Assembly: GCF_946479765.1 (NCBI RefSeq)
Contig: NZ_CAMLHO010000002.1
Location: 1 to 64,000 of the forward strand
Length of the DNA: 64,000 nucleotides
Direction: 5' to 3'
Source of the DNA: an uncultured Aliivibrio sp.
GTDB lineage: Bacteria; Pseudomonadota; Gammaproteobacteria; Enterobacterales; Vibrionaceae
Shown: piece after piece, positions 7,139 to 16,004 of the stretch
Layout: each line of letters starts with the position of its first letter
Position numbering within the stretch: the stretch's first letter is position 1
Translations under genes and position numbers: made by a program
Notes under the pieces: model-generated
Databases searched by the model: none
Seen by the model: the letters and a program-made list of their open reading frames with translations, nothing else
Told to the model about the DNA's origin: nothing

Positions 7139-9916
7139 GTGCATATCAGCCCTAATGATCAAAAACACTATCGTTTCATTGAACTCGATAACAAACTGCC
7201 GGTATTGCTTATTCAAGATGACGCAGCGCCTCGCTCTTCCGCTGCCCTTTCTGTCAATGTAGGTCACTTTGACGATCCTGAGCATCGTCCAGGACTTGCC
7301 CACTTTTTAGAACACATGCTATTTCTAGGGACAACAAAGTACCCTAAAGTCGGTGAGTTTCACTCTTTCATTAATCAACAGGGTGGATCAAATAACGCGT
7401 GGACAGGCACAGAAAATACGACTTTCTTTTTTGAAATTTCACACAATGCTTTTGAAGAAGGTCTTGACCGTTTTGGTCAGTTTTTCTATGCCTCTCTGTT
7501 TAATGAAGAAGCCGTTGATAAAGAAAGAAAAGCCGTCGATTCAGAATATAAATTAAAACTGAAAGACGACGTTCGCCGGATCTATCAAGTACACAAAGAA
7601 ACCGTTAATCAAGCGCACCCTTTTTCCAAATTTTCAGTCGGTAGTATTGATACCTTAGCAGATACCGAAGGTTCATCAATTAGAGATGAAATGCTGGCGT
7701 TTTACCAACAACATTATTCCGCTGATTTAATGACGGCTGTCGTACTTGGAAACCGCCCTCTATGTGAATTAGAGCTATTGGCGACCCAATCGTTTGGTTC
7801 AATCCCTAATCAAAATCTTGGTCATAAAATTGTTGATGTTCCTTATGTCACAGAGAAAGAACAAGGCTGTTGGATCAATATAGAGCCATTGAAAGAAGTT
7901 CGTAAATTAAGCTTAGCTTTCCATTTACCAAATCAAGACCATTCTTACAAAACCAAACCGTTAAACTATTTGGGTCATTTGTTAGGTTATGAGGGTGATG
8001 GAAGCCTAATGCTACACCTCAAAAAATTAGGTTACATTAATTCATTAACCGCTGGCGGTGGGGTTAGTGGTAGTAATTTTAGAGAATTCACTCTGTCTTA
8101 TAACCTGACAGAGAAAGGCCTTAATAAAGCCAATGATATTATTACCCTTACCTTCCAATATATTGAATTAATTAAACAACAAGGGCTTGATGAATGGCGC
8201 TACAGTGAGAAAAAAGCGGTTTTAGAATCAGCCTTTCGATTCCAAGAAAAAACGAAGCCTCTTGATTTAGTCAGTCATTTGGTAATGAATTTACAACGTT
8301 ACCACCATGACGATGCGATGTACGCTGACTACATGATGGAAGGCTATCATGAAGATCAAATCGTCGATCTACTCAACTTACTAACGCCAGAAAAAATGCG
8401 AGTCACCTTAGTTGCACAAGGTTTAGAGTATGATCGAGAAGATAAATGGTATCACACCCCTTATTCCGTCCGCCCTCTTAGCCAAGAACAAATCACCACT
8501 TGGAATATTAACGATCTGCATCCTGACTTATTGTTACCAGAAAAAAACCCGTATATCTGTTACGAACTGGAACCTCAGGAATTAGGCGATGTGACCGAAT
8601 ATCCAGTCTTAATTGAAGACTTACCGGGATTTCGATTATGGCATAAACAAGAAGATGAATTCCGTGTCCCAAAAGGCATGATTTACATCGCAATAGATAG
8701 TCCTCATTCGATATCAGATCCTAGAAAGATTGTGAAAACCCGCTTGTGCGTTGAAATGCTAATGGATGCGCTCAGCGAACAAACATACCAAGCTGAAATT
8801 GCAGGTATGGGTTATAACCTCTATTGCCATCAAGGTGGTGTGACTCTAACCTTATCTGGGTTCAGTCAAAAACAACCGTTACTATTGGATGTTATTTTAC
8901 AGCGATTTACGACTCGTGAATTCAGCGTAGAACGCTTTGAGTTCATCAAAACTCAATTAGCACGTCATTGGAGCAATGCCTCTAAAGAGCGACCGATTTC
9001 ACAGCTATTTAATGCATTATCCGGGGTTTTACAGCCTAACAATCCCCCTTACCCTGTACTCCTAGAGGCATTAGAAAGCATTGAAGCTGATGAGCTTCCT
9101 AATTTTGTTCAGGCCATGTTTGCAGAATTACACGTTGAAATGTTTGTATATGGTGACTGGTCACAACAACAAGCCCTTGATTTAGGAGGCTCTCTAAAAA
9201 ATGCATTACGCATGCAAAATCAAACTTATGAAGAGTCGTTCCGCCCACTGATCATGCTAGGAAATTCAGGGACATTTCAACGAGAATTGGTTTGCGATCA
9301 TTCAGATTCAGCCTTGTTAGTTTATTATCAATCACCACAAGAAGATCCTCGTAGTTTTGCGCTTTATACTTTAGCCAACCATTTAATGTCAGCGTCTTTC
9401 TTTCATGAAATACGCACCAAGCAGCAATTAGGCTATATGGTGGGAACAGGTAATTTACCATTAAATAAACACCCAGGATTGATCTTGTATGTCCAATCAC
9501 CAATGGCCCCACCTGCCATTTTATTGGATTCTATTGATGAATTCCTAAATGCATTTTATATGGTGTTATTAGAATTAAATGAAGACCAATGGCAAAGCAG
9601 CAAACAGGGGTTAATCGATCAAATCTCAGATCCAGACACAAACCTGCGTGGGCGATCACAACGTCTTTGGGCCTGTATTGGTAATAAAGATTTGAATTTC
9701 AATCACAAAGAACGAGTTACTGACGATCTAAAAAGCTTAACTCGTACCGAAATGCTGCGCTTTGTCGTTGGGATATTAAAACCACGCACAGCTAATCGAT
9801 TGATCATGCATTGCCAAGGCACCGAGCATCAGCAATATGATCGTTTGGATGTAGGTTTAGAGATTGACTCTATTGATGAATTTCAACTTAGAGCAAAAGA
9901 TATAAATCTTGGATAA
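7139..9916 (+). CDS. M16 (insulinase/pitrilysin-type) zinc metallopeptidase
   Basis: Large peptidase of 925 residues with the inverted zinc motif HFLEH at 55-59 and the downstream acidic ligand region (NEEAVDKERKAVDSEYKLKL). The arrangement of a catalytic N-terminal half and an inactive C-terminal half is that of pitrilysin (protease III). The GTG start at 7139 is supported by AGGAG seven bases upstream. No signal peptide is seen, so unlike E. coli pitrilysin the enzyme is predicted to be cytosolic. The pairing with sixA is known in Vibrio. Substrates are not predictable; relatives degrade short peptides. Confidence 0.93.
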   Translation: MHISPNDQKHYRFIELDNKLPVLLIQDDAAPRSSAALSVNVGHFDDPEHRPGLAHFLEHMLFLGTTKYPKVGEFHSFINQQGGSNNAWTGTENTTFFFEISHNAFEEGLDRFGQFFYASLFNEEAVDKERKAVDSEYKLKLKDDVRRIYQVHKETVNQAHPFSKFSVGSIDTLADTEGSSIRDEMLAFYQQHYSADLMTAVVLGNRPLCELELLATQSFGSIPNQNLGHKIVDVPYVTEKEQGCWINIEPLKEVRKLSLAFHLPNQDHSYKTKPLNYLGHLLGYEGDGSLMLHLKKLGYINSLTAGGGVSGSNFREFTLSYNLTEKGLNKANDIITLTFQYIELIKQQGLDEWRYSEKKAVLESAFRFQEKTKPLDLVSHLVMNLQRYHHDDAMYADYMMEGYHEDQIVDLLNLLTPEKMRVTLVAQGLEYDREDKWYHTPYSVRPLSQEQITTWNINDLHPDLLLPEKNPYICYELEPQELGDVTEYPVLIEDLPGFRLWHKQEDEFRVPKGMIYIAIDSPHSISDPRKIVKTRLCVEMLMDALSEQTYQAEIAGMGYNLYCHQGGVTLTLSGFSQKQPLLLDVILQRFTTREFSVERFEFIKTQLARHWSNASKERPISQLFNALSGVLQPNNPPYPVLLEALESIEADELPNFVQAMFAELHVEMFVYGDWSQQQALDLGGSLKNALRMQNQTYEESFRPLIMLGNSGTFQRELVCDHSDSALLVYYQSPQEDPRSFALYTLANHLMSASFFHEIRTKQQLGYMVGTGNLPLNKHPGLILYVQSPMAPPAILLDSIDEFLNAFYMVLLELNEDQWQSSKQGLIDQISDPDTNLRGRSQRLWACIGNKDLNFNHKERVTDDLKSLTRTEMLRFVVGILKPRTANRLIMHCQGTEHQQYDRLDVGLEIDSIDEFQLRAKDINLG

Positions 9917-9944
9917 CGCTCATATTCACTAACTTCAATTCAAA

Positions 9945-9983
9945 TAAAAAGCCATCATGATCTTTCAACCATGATGGCTTTCT
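9945..9983. terminator. bidirectional terminator
   Basis: A perfect 12-bp stem (AAAGCCATCATG / CATGATGGCTTT) with a 10-base loop between the convergent peptidase and fadJ genes. Confidence 0.9.
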
Positions 9984-10002
9984 GCTATTAAACTCTTAAT
10001 CT

Positions 10003-12102
10003 CTACTGAGAGAACCTATCGCCATATTTATCGGCATATGCCTTCATCAATACTGCTAATTTCTCTTCGCCCAATGTTGCCATATAAGTAAATGGGCCAC
10101 CTAAGAATGGAGGGAAACCAATACCAAAAATAGCACCTATATCACCGTCTCTTTCTGAACGAATAATCCCTTCATCCAAACAGCGTTTAGCTTCCGCTAA
10201 CATTGGAAGAACACAGCGCATTGCTATGTCATCTTTGCTTAACTTAGAGTCTGGTTTGATATTAAGTAAGCTGTAGACTTCTTGATCAGGTTCTTTCTTC
10301 TTGCCTTTATAGACATAAAAGCCGCGTTTGGTTTTCTTACCTAATCGCTTATCGTCAATTAAGGTTTTGAACACATCAGGGCTACGGAATCTATCGCCTA
10401 ATTCAGTTTCTAATATCGGCATGATCTTGGCACCAATATCCACACCAACTTCGTCTAATAATGAAATTGGCCCAACAGGGAAACCGAAATCTAATAACGC
10501 TTCATCAATAACGTCCATCGGTTCACCAGCAAGTAGTAATCGAGCGGCTTCATTCATGTAGGGCGCTAAAATACGGTTTACATAAAACCCCGCACAATCT
10601 TTCACTACGATTGGCGTTTTACCCTGTTGCTTAGCTAAAGAAACCACCGTCGAAATCGCTTCATCACTGGTAGTTGCATGAGGAATAACCTCTACCAAAG
10701 GCATTTTTTCTACCGGACTAAAATAATGTAAACCAACAATGTTCTCTGGTTTGTCTGCCCCTTCGGCTATTTGGCCTATCGGTAGCGAAGAGGTGTTGGT
10801 TGCAAAAATGACTCCCTCTTTACCCTGATCTTGTACTGCTTTAACCATCTCTTGCTTCAAAGCGAGATCTTCAAATACCGCCTCAATCACAACATCTAAT
10901 TTTTTAAATCCACTAAAATCCGTCACGCCCGTTAATTGCAGCATCTGTTGTTGTAATTTAGCTTTACTGATTATTCGGCGTTTTCTTAATTTTTCTAAGC
11001 GTTGATAGTGATATTGGTATGCGTTTAATAGCCCATCATTGCTGATGTCTTTAATGGTGACGTTCTTCTTCGCTTTCGCAATAGAGACATGGGCAATTCC
11101 GCCTCCCATTAAACCACCACCCAGAACACCAACTCGACTGATCGGTTTTGGCTCTGCCTCGCTGCCTTTTTCTTTCTTCATTTCTGTCATTGCAAAAAAC
11201 AGTGAACGCAACGCGGCAGATTCAGGAGTCATGGCTAGCTTGCCAAATTGCTCAGCCTCTCGCTGTAATCCTTTTTTAATGCCTTTATCTAACCCAAATT
11301 CAATGCTATCTAAAATAGCGGCAATGGACGGATAGTTACCACGCGCTTTTTTCTGGGCTTGTTTTTCAGCCTGAGAAAAAATCACATTACGGCCAACAGG
11401 ATTTCTTGATATCGCCCACTCTTTCGCAGCTAATTTTGTTTTTGATTTTTTCTTTAATGCAAACTCAGCGGCAGTACGAGATAAAATAGACAACGGAACC
11501 GAGGCGTTTACCACCCCCAATTTCTCGGCTTTTTTAGGACGTAATTGCTTTCCAGTAAGAATAATATCTAAACTAGGCATAAGTCCTATCAATCGCGGTA
11601 ATCGCTGCGTACCACCAGACCCCGGAAGTAAACCCAATTGAACCTCAGGTAAACCTAGCTTAGTTTTATTGTCATCGCTACATACTCGATAATCACACGC
11701 CAATGCTAATTCAAGTCCACCACCTAAACACGGTCCATGAATAGCGGCAACCGTAGCGAATGGGAGATCTTCAATACGTTGAAACAGCTGCTGACCCTTT
11801 TCAGCCAAAGCTTGGGCTTCTGCTGCACTTTGGCAATTGGCTATCATGCTGATATCAGCACCGGCAATAAAGTTATCAGGCTTACCGGATTGAATAACCA
11901 AGCCTTTGATCTCTTTTTGCTGCGCTTCAATTTCATTCAATACCTGTGAAACTTGCTCTGCGAATTCCGCTTTCAAGGTATTCATTTTTTCATTGAGTAC
12001 ATCAATGGTGAGCCAAGCGATATTATTTTCATCTTTATGCCAAACAAACGCACTGGTATTTTCAACAAGCTCAATCGAGTTATTTTCTTTTTCTACTGTC
12101 AT
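10003..12102 (-). CDS. fadJ: fatty acid oxidation complex subunit alpha FadJ
   Basis: Multifunctional beta-oxidation enzyme of 699 residues. The N-terminal enoyl-CoA hydratase domain has the oxyanion block [17 protein letters not shown] and the two catalytic glutamates at about 131 and 153. The 3-hydroxyacyl-CoA dehydrogenase domain starts near 322 with [14 protein letters not shown]. The ATG at 12102 overlaps the fadI stop by one base (TAATG) and has an AGGCAG ribosome-binding site. The frame is open 48 bp further into fadI but that extension is not family-like. FadJ forms a complex with FadI. Regulation is expected through the FadR-like site in front of fadI. Confidence 0.96.
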   Translation of the reverse strand: MTVEKENNSIELVENTSAFVWHKDENNIAWLTIDVLNEKMNTLKAEFAEQVSQVLNEIEAQQKEIKGLVIQSGKPDNFIAGADISMIANCQSAAEAQALAEKGQQLFQRIEDLPFATVAAIHGPCLGGGLELALACDYRVCSDDNKTKLGLPEVQLGLLPGSGGTQRLPRLIGLMPSLDIILTGKQLRPKKAEKLGVVNASVPLSILSRTAAEFALKKKSKTKLAAKEWAISRNPVGRNVIFSQAEKQAQKKARGNYPSIAAILDSIEFGLDKGIKKGLQREAEQFGKLAMTPESAALRSLFFAMTEMKKEKGSEAEPKPISRVGVLGGGLMGGGIAHVSIAKAKKNVTIKDISNDGLLNAYQYHYQRLEKLRKRRIISKAKLQQQMLQLTGVTDFSGFKKLDVVIEAVFEDLALKQEMVKAVQDQGKEGVIFATNTSSLPIGQIAEGADKPENIVGLHYFSPVEKMPLVEVIPHATTSDEAISTVVSLAKQQGKTPIVVKDCAGFYVNRILAPYMNEAARLLLAGEPMDVIDEALLDFGFPVGPISLLDEVGVDIGAKIMPILETELGDRFRSPDVFKTLIDDKRLGKKTKRGFYVYKGKKKEPDQEVYSLLNIKPDSKLSKDDIAMRCVLPMLAEAKRCLDEGIIRSERDGDIGAIFGIGFPPFLGGPFTYMATLGEEKLAVLMKAYADKYGDRFSQ

Positions 12103-13430
12103 TATTCTGCCTCCAATACCATTGCTGCACCTAAACCACCCGCAGCACATGCTGTATTTAATCCAAAACCACCACCGCGACGTTTTAGTTCACGTAGCGT
12201 TTGAATGATCATTCTTGCTCCCGTTGCCGCAAATGGATGCCCATAAGCCAATGAGCCGCCAAGCACATTGAATTTATCCATGTCTATTTCGCCAATGGCT
12301 TTATCTCGCCCTAAACATTCTTTGGCAAATTTATCTGAAGCGAACATTTTTACATTCGATAACGTTTGAGCAGCAAAAGCCTCATGCATATCAATTAAGG
12401 TTAAATCTGATAGAGAAATACCTGCTTTATCGAGTGCCATTGGTGTTGCGTAAGACGGCCCCATCAGCATATCGTGATGCACATCTATTGCACTAAAAGC
12501 AAAAGAACGAATATAGCCTAGTGGTTCATAGCCTAATTCTTTGGCACGTTTTTCACTCATTAATAAGATCGCCGCCCCACCATCAGTTAATGGGGTACTG
12601 TTGGCTGCGGTCACTGAGCCATATTTACGATCAAACGCCGGTCGAAGCTTGGCATAACTAGCAAGCTCAGAGTCATAACGGATATTGTTATCTTGCGCTA
12701 TCCACGTTTTATACGGTTCTGGAAATGCGGTCATCACTTCATCTTGTATCAGCCCGTCTTGCCACGCTTTAGCGGCTAACGAGTGTGAACGGTGCGCTAA
12801 TGCATCTTGTTCTTCACGCGTAATGCCATGACTTTTTGCCATTTGTTCAGCGGTTTGCCCCATTGAAATACCCGTTGAGTATTCAGCTACAGCAGGTGGG
12901 ACTGGCGCGATGTCTTTTAGCGATAAAGTACGAAGAAGAGATAACTTTTGGCTCATTGTTTTGGTTTTACTAAGCGCAAGTAGCGTTGCCGCCATTTTCT
13001 TTGAGACACCAATAGGAAGAACAGAAGAAGAATCCGCACCACCGGCAATTCCGATATCTATCGTTCCTGCCATAATACTTTCAACCACATTAGCCGTCGT
13101 TTGAAAACTGGTTGCACAGGCGCGAGTCACACTATATGCGTCCGTACCAATGTTCATTCCTGTGCCTAAGACTATTTCACGAGCAATGTTCGGCGCTTCT
13201 GGCATTTGTACGACTTGCCCAAAGACAACTTGATCAATCAACTTAGGATCGATATCTGTTTTATCCATTAACGTTTTTACAGCAAGCTTACCTAAATCTA
13301 CCGCAAGCGTAGAGATAAAGGCCGTTGATTGCTTAGCAAATGGGGTTCGGATGCCTGAAACAACCGCAATACGATCACCTTGTCGTGTCGTTAGTGGCTG
13401 ATAGGTCTTTGAAAATTTGGCGTTTGACAT
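12102..13430 (-). CDS. fadI: acetyl-CoA acyltransferase FadI
   Basis: Thiolase subunit of the FadIJ beta-oxidation complex, cleaving 3-ketoacyl-CoA with CoA. The protein has 442 residues, close to the 436 of E. coli. The nucleophilic cysteine is at 105 ([14 protein letters not shown]), the catalytic histidine in [11 protein letters not shown] and the second cysteine in NTACAAGG. The ATG at 13430 has AGGAG six bases upstream. It is first in the fadI-fadJ operon, and a FadR-like operator lies 32-48 bp upstream. Confidence 0.96.
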   Translation of the reverse strand: MSNAKFSKTYQPLTTRQGDRIAVVSGIRTPFAKQSTAFISTLAVDLGKLAVKTLMDKTDIDPKLIDQVVFGQVVQMPEAPNIAREIVLGTGMNIGTDAYSVTRACATSFQTTANVVESIMAGTIDIGIAGGADSSSVLPIGVSKKMAATLLALSKTKTMSQKLSLLRTLSLKDIAPVPPAVAEYSTGISMGQTAEQMAKSHGITREEQDALAHRSHSLAAKAWQDGLIQDEVMTAFPEPYKTWIAQDNNIRYDSELASYAKLRPAFDRKYGSVTAANSTPLTDGGAAILLMSEKRAKELGYEPLGYIRSFAFSAIDVHHDMLMGPSYATPMALDKAGISLSDLTLIDMHEAFAAQTLSNVKMFASDKFAKECLGRDKAIGEIDMDKFNVLGGSLAYGHPFAATGARMIIQTLRELKRRGGGFGLNTACAAGGLGAAMVLEAE

Positions 13431-13461
13431 CGCATCTCCTTGCGTAAAACACTAGCACCGT

Positions 13462-13478
13462 AAGTGGTCAGACCTGAA
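13462..13478 (-). promoter_or_regulatory. FadR-like operator of fadIJ
   Basis: The core TGGTCAGACC at 13465-13474 fits the TGGTCNGACC core of FadR operators exactly. A TATAAT on the minus strand at 13496-13501 would start transcription near 13489, putting the operator at about +11 to +27, a position suited to repression relieved by long-chain acyl-CoA. A consensus -35 is not obvious. Confidence 0.75.
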
Positions 13479-13622
13479 TTGTAACTAACTTGTTAATTAT
13501 AGGAAGTGCGTTATAGTAGAAATGTGAGCGGTGGATTATTAATCACTAAAATAGATAGATTGGGAAGATTGGTATGATGCCGCGAGAAAGAGAGAAAAAT
13601 GTCATCAACTGACAATTTTGAT

Positions 13623-13778
13623 AAAAAAAAACCACATCAATCGATGTGGTCAGAATAAAAAACAATTAACAAATAGCCAATTGTAAAATCAGTTTCACCT
13701 GATAAGGAGAAAGTAAAGTCAGCCTTCAAAAGGAAATGTTATCTTGCTCAACGGGTTGATTACTCAACCAGATAACGA
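13623..13778 (-). ncRNA. candidate Hfq-type small RNA
   Basis: On the minus strand a strong Rho-independent terminator (ACCACATC / GATGTGGT, four-base loop, then nine T) ends at 13623 with no gene upstream of it. Reading back, a -10-like TATAGT at 13784-13789 would start an RNA of about 150 nt. Its 5' part folds as GTTATCT...AGATAAC enclosing a second stem GGTTGA-GTAA-TCAACC. A U/C-rich single strand (CTTTCTCCTTAT), complementary to ribosome-binding sites, and a small stem ATCAG/CTGAT precede the terminator. No ORF of size is present. It does not match any small RNA I recognise. Confidence 0.6.
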
Positions 13779-13978
13779 GATCAACTATAACGTGTCTCAG
13801 AATTCATTTATTGAAATAGATCAATTTTATGTTCTTTTATTACTTTCTTATTAAATCTATAAGACGATACCAAGTTAATCACGAAGCCTATCAATTTCAC
13901 CTAAACTTAACATTCAAGCTAATTTCATAGAAAAAAACTACGATTAATCATCCATTTATAATCATTACCACTAAAATA

Positions 13979-13994
13979 TAGAGCTAAAGCTCTA
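13979..13994. promoter_or_regulatory. palindrome 1 of a pair upstream of fadL
   Basis: TAGAGCTAAAGCTCTA, a 16-bp inverted repeat with perfect 6-bp arms. A second site of form TAGAGTTTTAACTCTA lies 96 bp downstream. Each is followed by an identical 12-base stretch TATAATATTTAC (14009 and 14089). Possible binding sites for one unknown dimeric regulator. Confidence 0.6.
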
Positions 13995-14074
13995 AGTTAT
14001 GATGAATTTATAATATTTACACATAAAAACAAACAGTTACTAAACTTAAAATCACCAATAACTAGACAAAAAAA

Positions 14075-14090
14075 TAGAGTTTTAACTCTA
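14075..14090. promoter_or_regulatory. palindrome 2 of a pair upstream of fadL
   Basis: TAGAGTTTTAACTCTA, perfect 7-bp arms around TT, overlapping a TATAAT at 14089-14094 that could be a -10 box for the fadL transcript. If so, a protein bound here would cover the promoter. Confidence 0.6.
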
Positions 14091-14158
14091 TAATATTTAC
14101 TCAGATCGACATTTAAGTACAAATGACGACCAGATCACGAATTTTAACGTTTTTTTAG

Positions 14159-14175
14159 AAGTGGTCGGATTTGTG
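14159..14175 (+). promoter_or_regulatory. FadR-like site upstream of fadL
   Basis: TGGTCGGATT at 14162-14171 matches the FadR core TGGTCNGACC at eight of ten positions. Further TGGTC half-sites lie nearby (14178 on the plus strand, and a reverse copy near 14128). It lies downstream of the TATAAT at 14089, within the probable leader of fadL. Confidence 0.5.
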
Positions 14176-14287
14176 GTCTATGATCTGATCGTTATTATCT
14201 CGACATCGAGATCTCAGTCTCAACTAAAATAAATCTTTTCAGTCGAAGAATTGAAAGGAAATAACAATAATATGGAATTTAATAATT

Positions 14288-15541
14288 ATGAATAAGAAGC
14301 GCTTGTTTTCGAAAACACTTCTAGCAGCTACCATTACTCTTGCAACACAACAAGCTACCGCTGCCGGTTTCCAACTAAACGCACAATCAGCAACAGGCCT
14401 AGGCCGTGCATTTGCTGGTGATGCGGTAATCGCTGATAACGCATCGGTAATGTCACGTAACGCTGCCGCGATGGCTCTTTTTGATTCATCACAGTTCTCG
14501 ACTGGCGTTAACTACATCAAAACAGATATTGATGTGATTGATATTAAATATACAGGTGGAATAGCAACCACAACTCAACATCTAGACGATACAAACAACA
14601 GCAGCGGCACCCCTGTGCCAAACATTTACTACGTTCACCGTTTAAATGATCAATGGGCATTTGGTGCAGGTATTTATTCAAACTTTGGCACAACAAATAA
14701 TTTTGATGACAGCTTTGGTGGTCAAGATAAATTTCTTCCTACAGCTAAACAATTTGGTGGCATAACTGAAATCAAAAGTGTTAATTTAGCCTTAACCACC
14801 TCTTACCGCATTAATGAGCAATGGAGCATTGGTGGCGGCCTAGATATCGTACAAGGCAGCGGTAAATTAAAACGTAATTCTGGCTCAGTGATCCCAGGAA
14901 AAGACGTTGGTTTAGATATAGAAGCGGACGGTATCGCTCTAGGTTGGAACTTAGGTGCGGTTTATGAGCTAGATGAACGCAACCGCTTTGGCTTTGCTTA
15001 CCACTATAGCCCAGAGCTTGAAGCTGAAGGCGATATGTATTATGTGAATGCTGATATTTCAAATGACAAACTGTTAATGCCGCTGCCAAGCATGGCGGAA
15101 TTCTCTGGTTACCACGAAATAAAAGACACCAAATTTGCGGTACACTACTCAGTACAGTGGATCGGTTGGAGCTCATTTGATGAATTAAATACATCAAGTG
15201 GAGAACGACTTAATGCCTATGAATGGCAGAATGGCATGCACTACTCCATTGGTGGTACTTACTTCCTAAACGATGCATGGACACTACGTGCGGGTTATAT
15301 GTATGATACAGCGGCACAAGATGAGCTAACTTCAATTTCTGTACCAGACTCAGATCGCCAATGGTTATCAGCGGGTGCCAGTTACCATTTTGCGAAAAAA
15401 CACACGGTTGATTTTGGCTTTACTTACCTAATGGGCTCTGAGGTTTCAGTAACGGAAACAGACGATTATAACCAAGTTCTTAAAGCCACAACACAAGCAA
15501 ATGCAATTCTTGCAGGTGTTCAGTACAGCTACAGCTTCTAA
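14288..15541 (+). CDS. fadL: FadL-family outer-membrane long-chain fatty acid transporter (copy 1)
   Basis: FadL-type beta-barrel importing long-chain fatty acids across the outer membrane. The 417-residue precursor has a signal peptide ending in ATAAG-type sequence near residue 26; the mature N-terminus GFQLNAQSATGLGRAFAGDA is the family hallmark (the plug helix), and the protein ends in aromatic F (SYSF), the usual barrel end. It is divergent from fadIJ and followed by a second family member. The start at 14288 has only a weak GGAA ten bases upstream; an upstream ATG at 14272 opens a seven-codon frame that overlaps it. Confidence 0.93.
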   Translation: MNKKRLFSKTLLAATITLATQQATAAGFQLNAQSATGLGRAFAGDAVIADNASVMSRNAAAMALFDSSQFSTGVNYIKTDIDVIDIKYTGGIATTTQHLDDTNNSSGTPVPNIYYVHRLNDQWAFGAGIYSNFGTTNNFDDSFGGQDKFLPTAKQFGGITEIKSVNLALTTSYRINEQWSIGGGLDIVQGSGKLKRNSGSVIPGKDVGLDIEADGIALGWNLGAVYELDERNRFGFAYHYSPELEAEGDMYYVNADISNDKLLMPLPSMAEFSGYHEIKDTKFAVHYSVQWIGWSSFDELNTSSGERLNAYEWQNGMHYSIGGTYFLNDAWTLRAGYMYDTAAQDELTSISVPDSDRQWLSAGASYHFAKKHTVDFGFTYLMGSEVSVTETDDYNQVLKATTQANAILAGVQYSYSF

Positions 15542-15566
15542 GATTTACTCTTAAAAGTTTAAAATC

Positions 15567-15594
15567 AAAAGGTCAGCATATGCTGGCCTTTTTT
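15567..15594 (+). terminator. terminator of fadL copy 1
   Basis: AAGGTCAGCA / TGCTGGCCTT hairpin with one G-T pair, followed by a T-run, 25 bp after the stop codon. Confidence 0.88.
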
Positions 15595-15674
15595 GATCGT
15601 CACGTATCCAAAAACAATGCCATATAAACACCCCCTTCTATATTACTTTATCTATCTCAGTAGCTCATAAATCA

Positions 15675-15709
15675 AGGGGGAGAAGCTAAAAGCCCAAAGC
15701 TGTCCCCCT
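15675..15709. repeat. inverted repeat
   Basis: Arms AGGGGGA and TCCCCCT separated by 21 bases that themselves contain two AGCT-type arms. No T-run of terminator type follows on either strand. Confidence 0.6.
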
Positions 15710-15722
15710 GAAACCTGCTCTT

Positions 15723-15756
15723 CCTAACCCCTAGTTCCTAAAAACTAGTCCCTAAC
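15723..15756. repeat. short CCTA/CTAGT-type low-complexity repeat
   Basis: Repeated CCTAAC, CCCTAGTTCC and ACTAGTCCC units within 34 bases, with CTAGTT/AACTAG forming a small hairpin. Similar CTAGTTCC-like strings are, from memory, seen between genes in other vibrios. Confidence 0.45.
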
Positions 15757-15767
15757 TTACTTGAAAC

Positions 15768-15786
15768 TTCAGCGTACAAACGTACC
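15768..15786. repeat. 19-mer direct repeat, copy 1 (GTAC-N4-GTAC)
   Basis: TTCAGCGTACAAACGTACC. The second copy at 15971-15989 differs at three central bases only. Both contain GTAC-N4-GTAC half-sites in dyad arrangement. Confidence 0.7.
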
Positions 15787-15825
15787 CTCAACCATAATTC
15801 GAACCTACACATGTTCGCTCAGATA

Positions 15826-15842
15826 ACACATCAGACCAGATA
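15826..15842 (-). promoter_or_regulatory. FadR-like site upstream of fadL copy 2
   Basis: Read on the minus strand: CTGGTCTGATG. Eight of ten core positions of TGGTCNGACC match (core at 15829-15838). It lies between the two 19-mer repeats, about 165 bp before the start codon. Confidence 0.5.
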
Positions 15843-15970
15843 AATACAGAAAATATCGCTAAATTAAACGATTTTTACCAAAAAAAGCCTTTGAAACACG
15901 AATAAATCAATTTTTTGTTTGAAGTTTTTGATCTAAAACGTATTATCCACGTCAACTTACTTACATTATT

Positions 15971-15989
15971 TTCAGCGTACACTTGTACC
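15971..15989. repeat. 19-mer direct repeat, copy 2 (GTAC-N4-GTAC)
   Basis: TTCAGCGTACACTTGTACC, 203 bp after copy 1 and ending 15 bp before the start codon of the second fadL gene. Confidence 0.7.
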
Positions 15990-16004
15990 GCTATGGAAAA
16001 ATCA

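Larger units (their letters stand above)
15595..16004. other. intergenic region between the two fadL genes
   Basis: The 410 bases hold an inverted repeat (AGGGGGA/TCCCCCT, 15675-15709), a CCTA/CTAGT-rich short repeat (15723-15756), two near-identical 19-mers (15768-15786, 15971-15989) and a FadR-like site. The terminator before it and these sites suggest that the second fadL gene has its own promoter. Confidence 0.6.
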
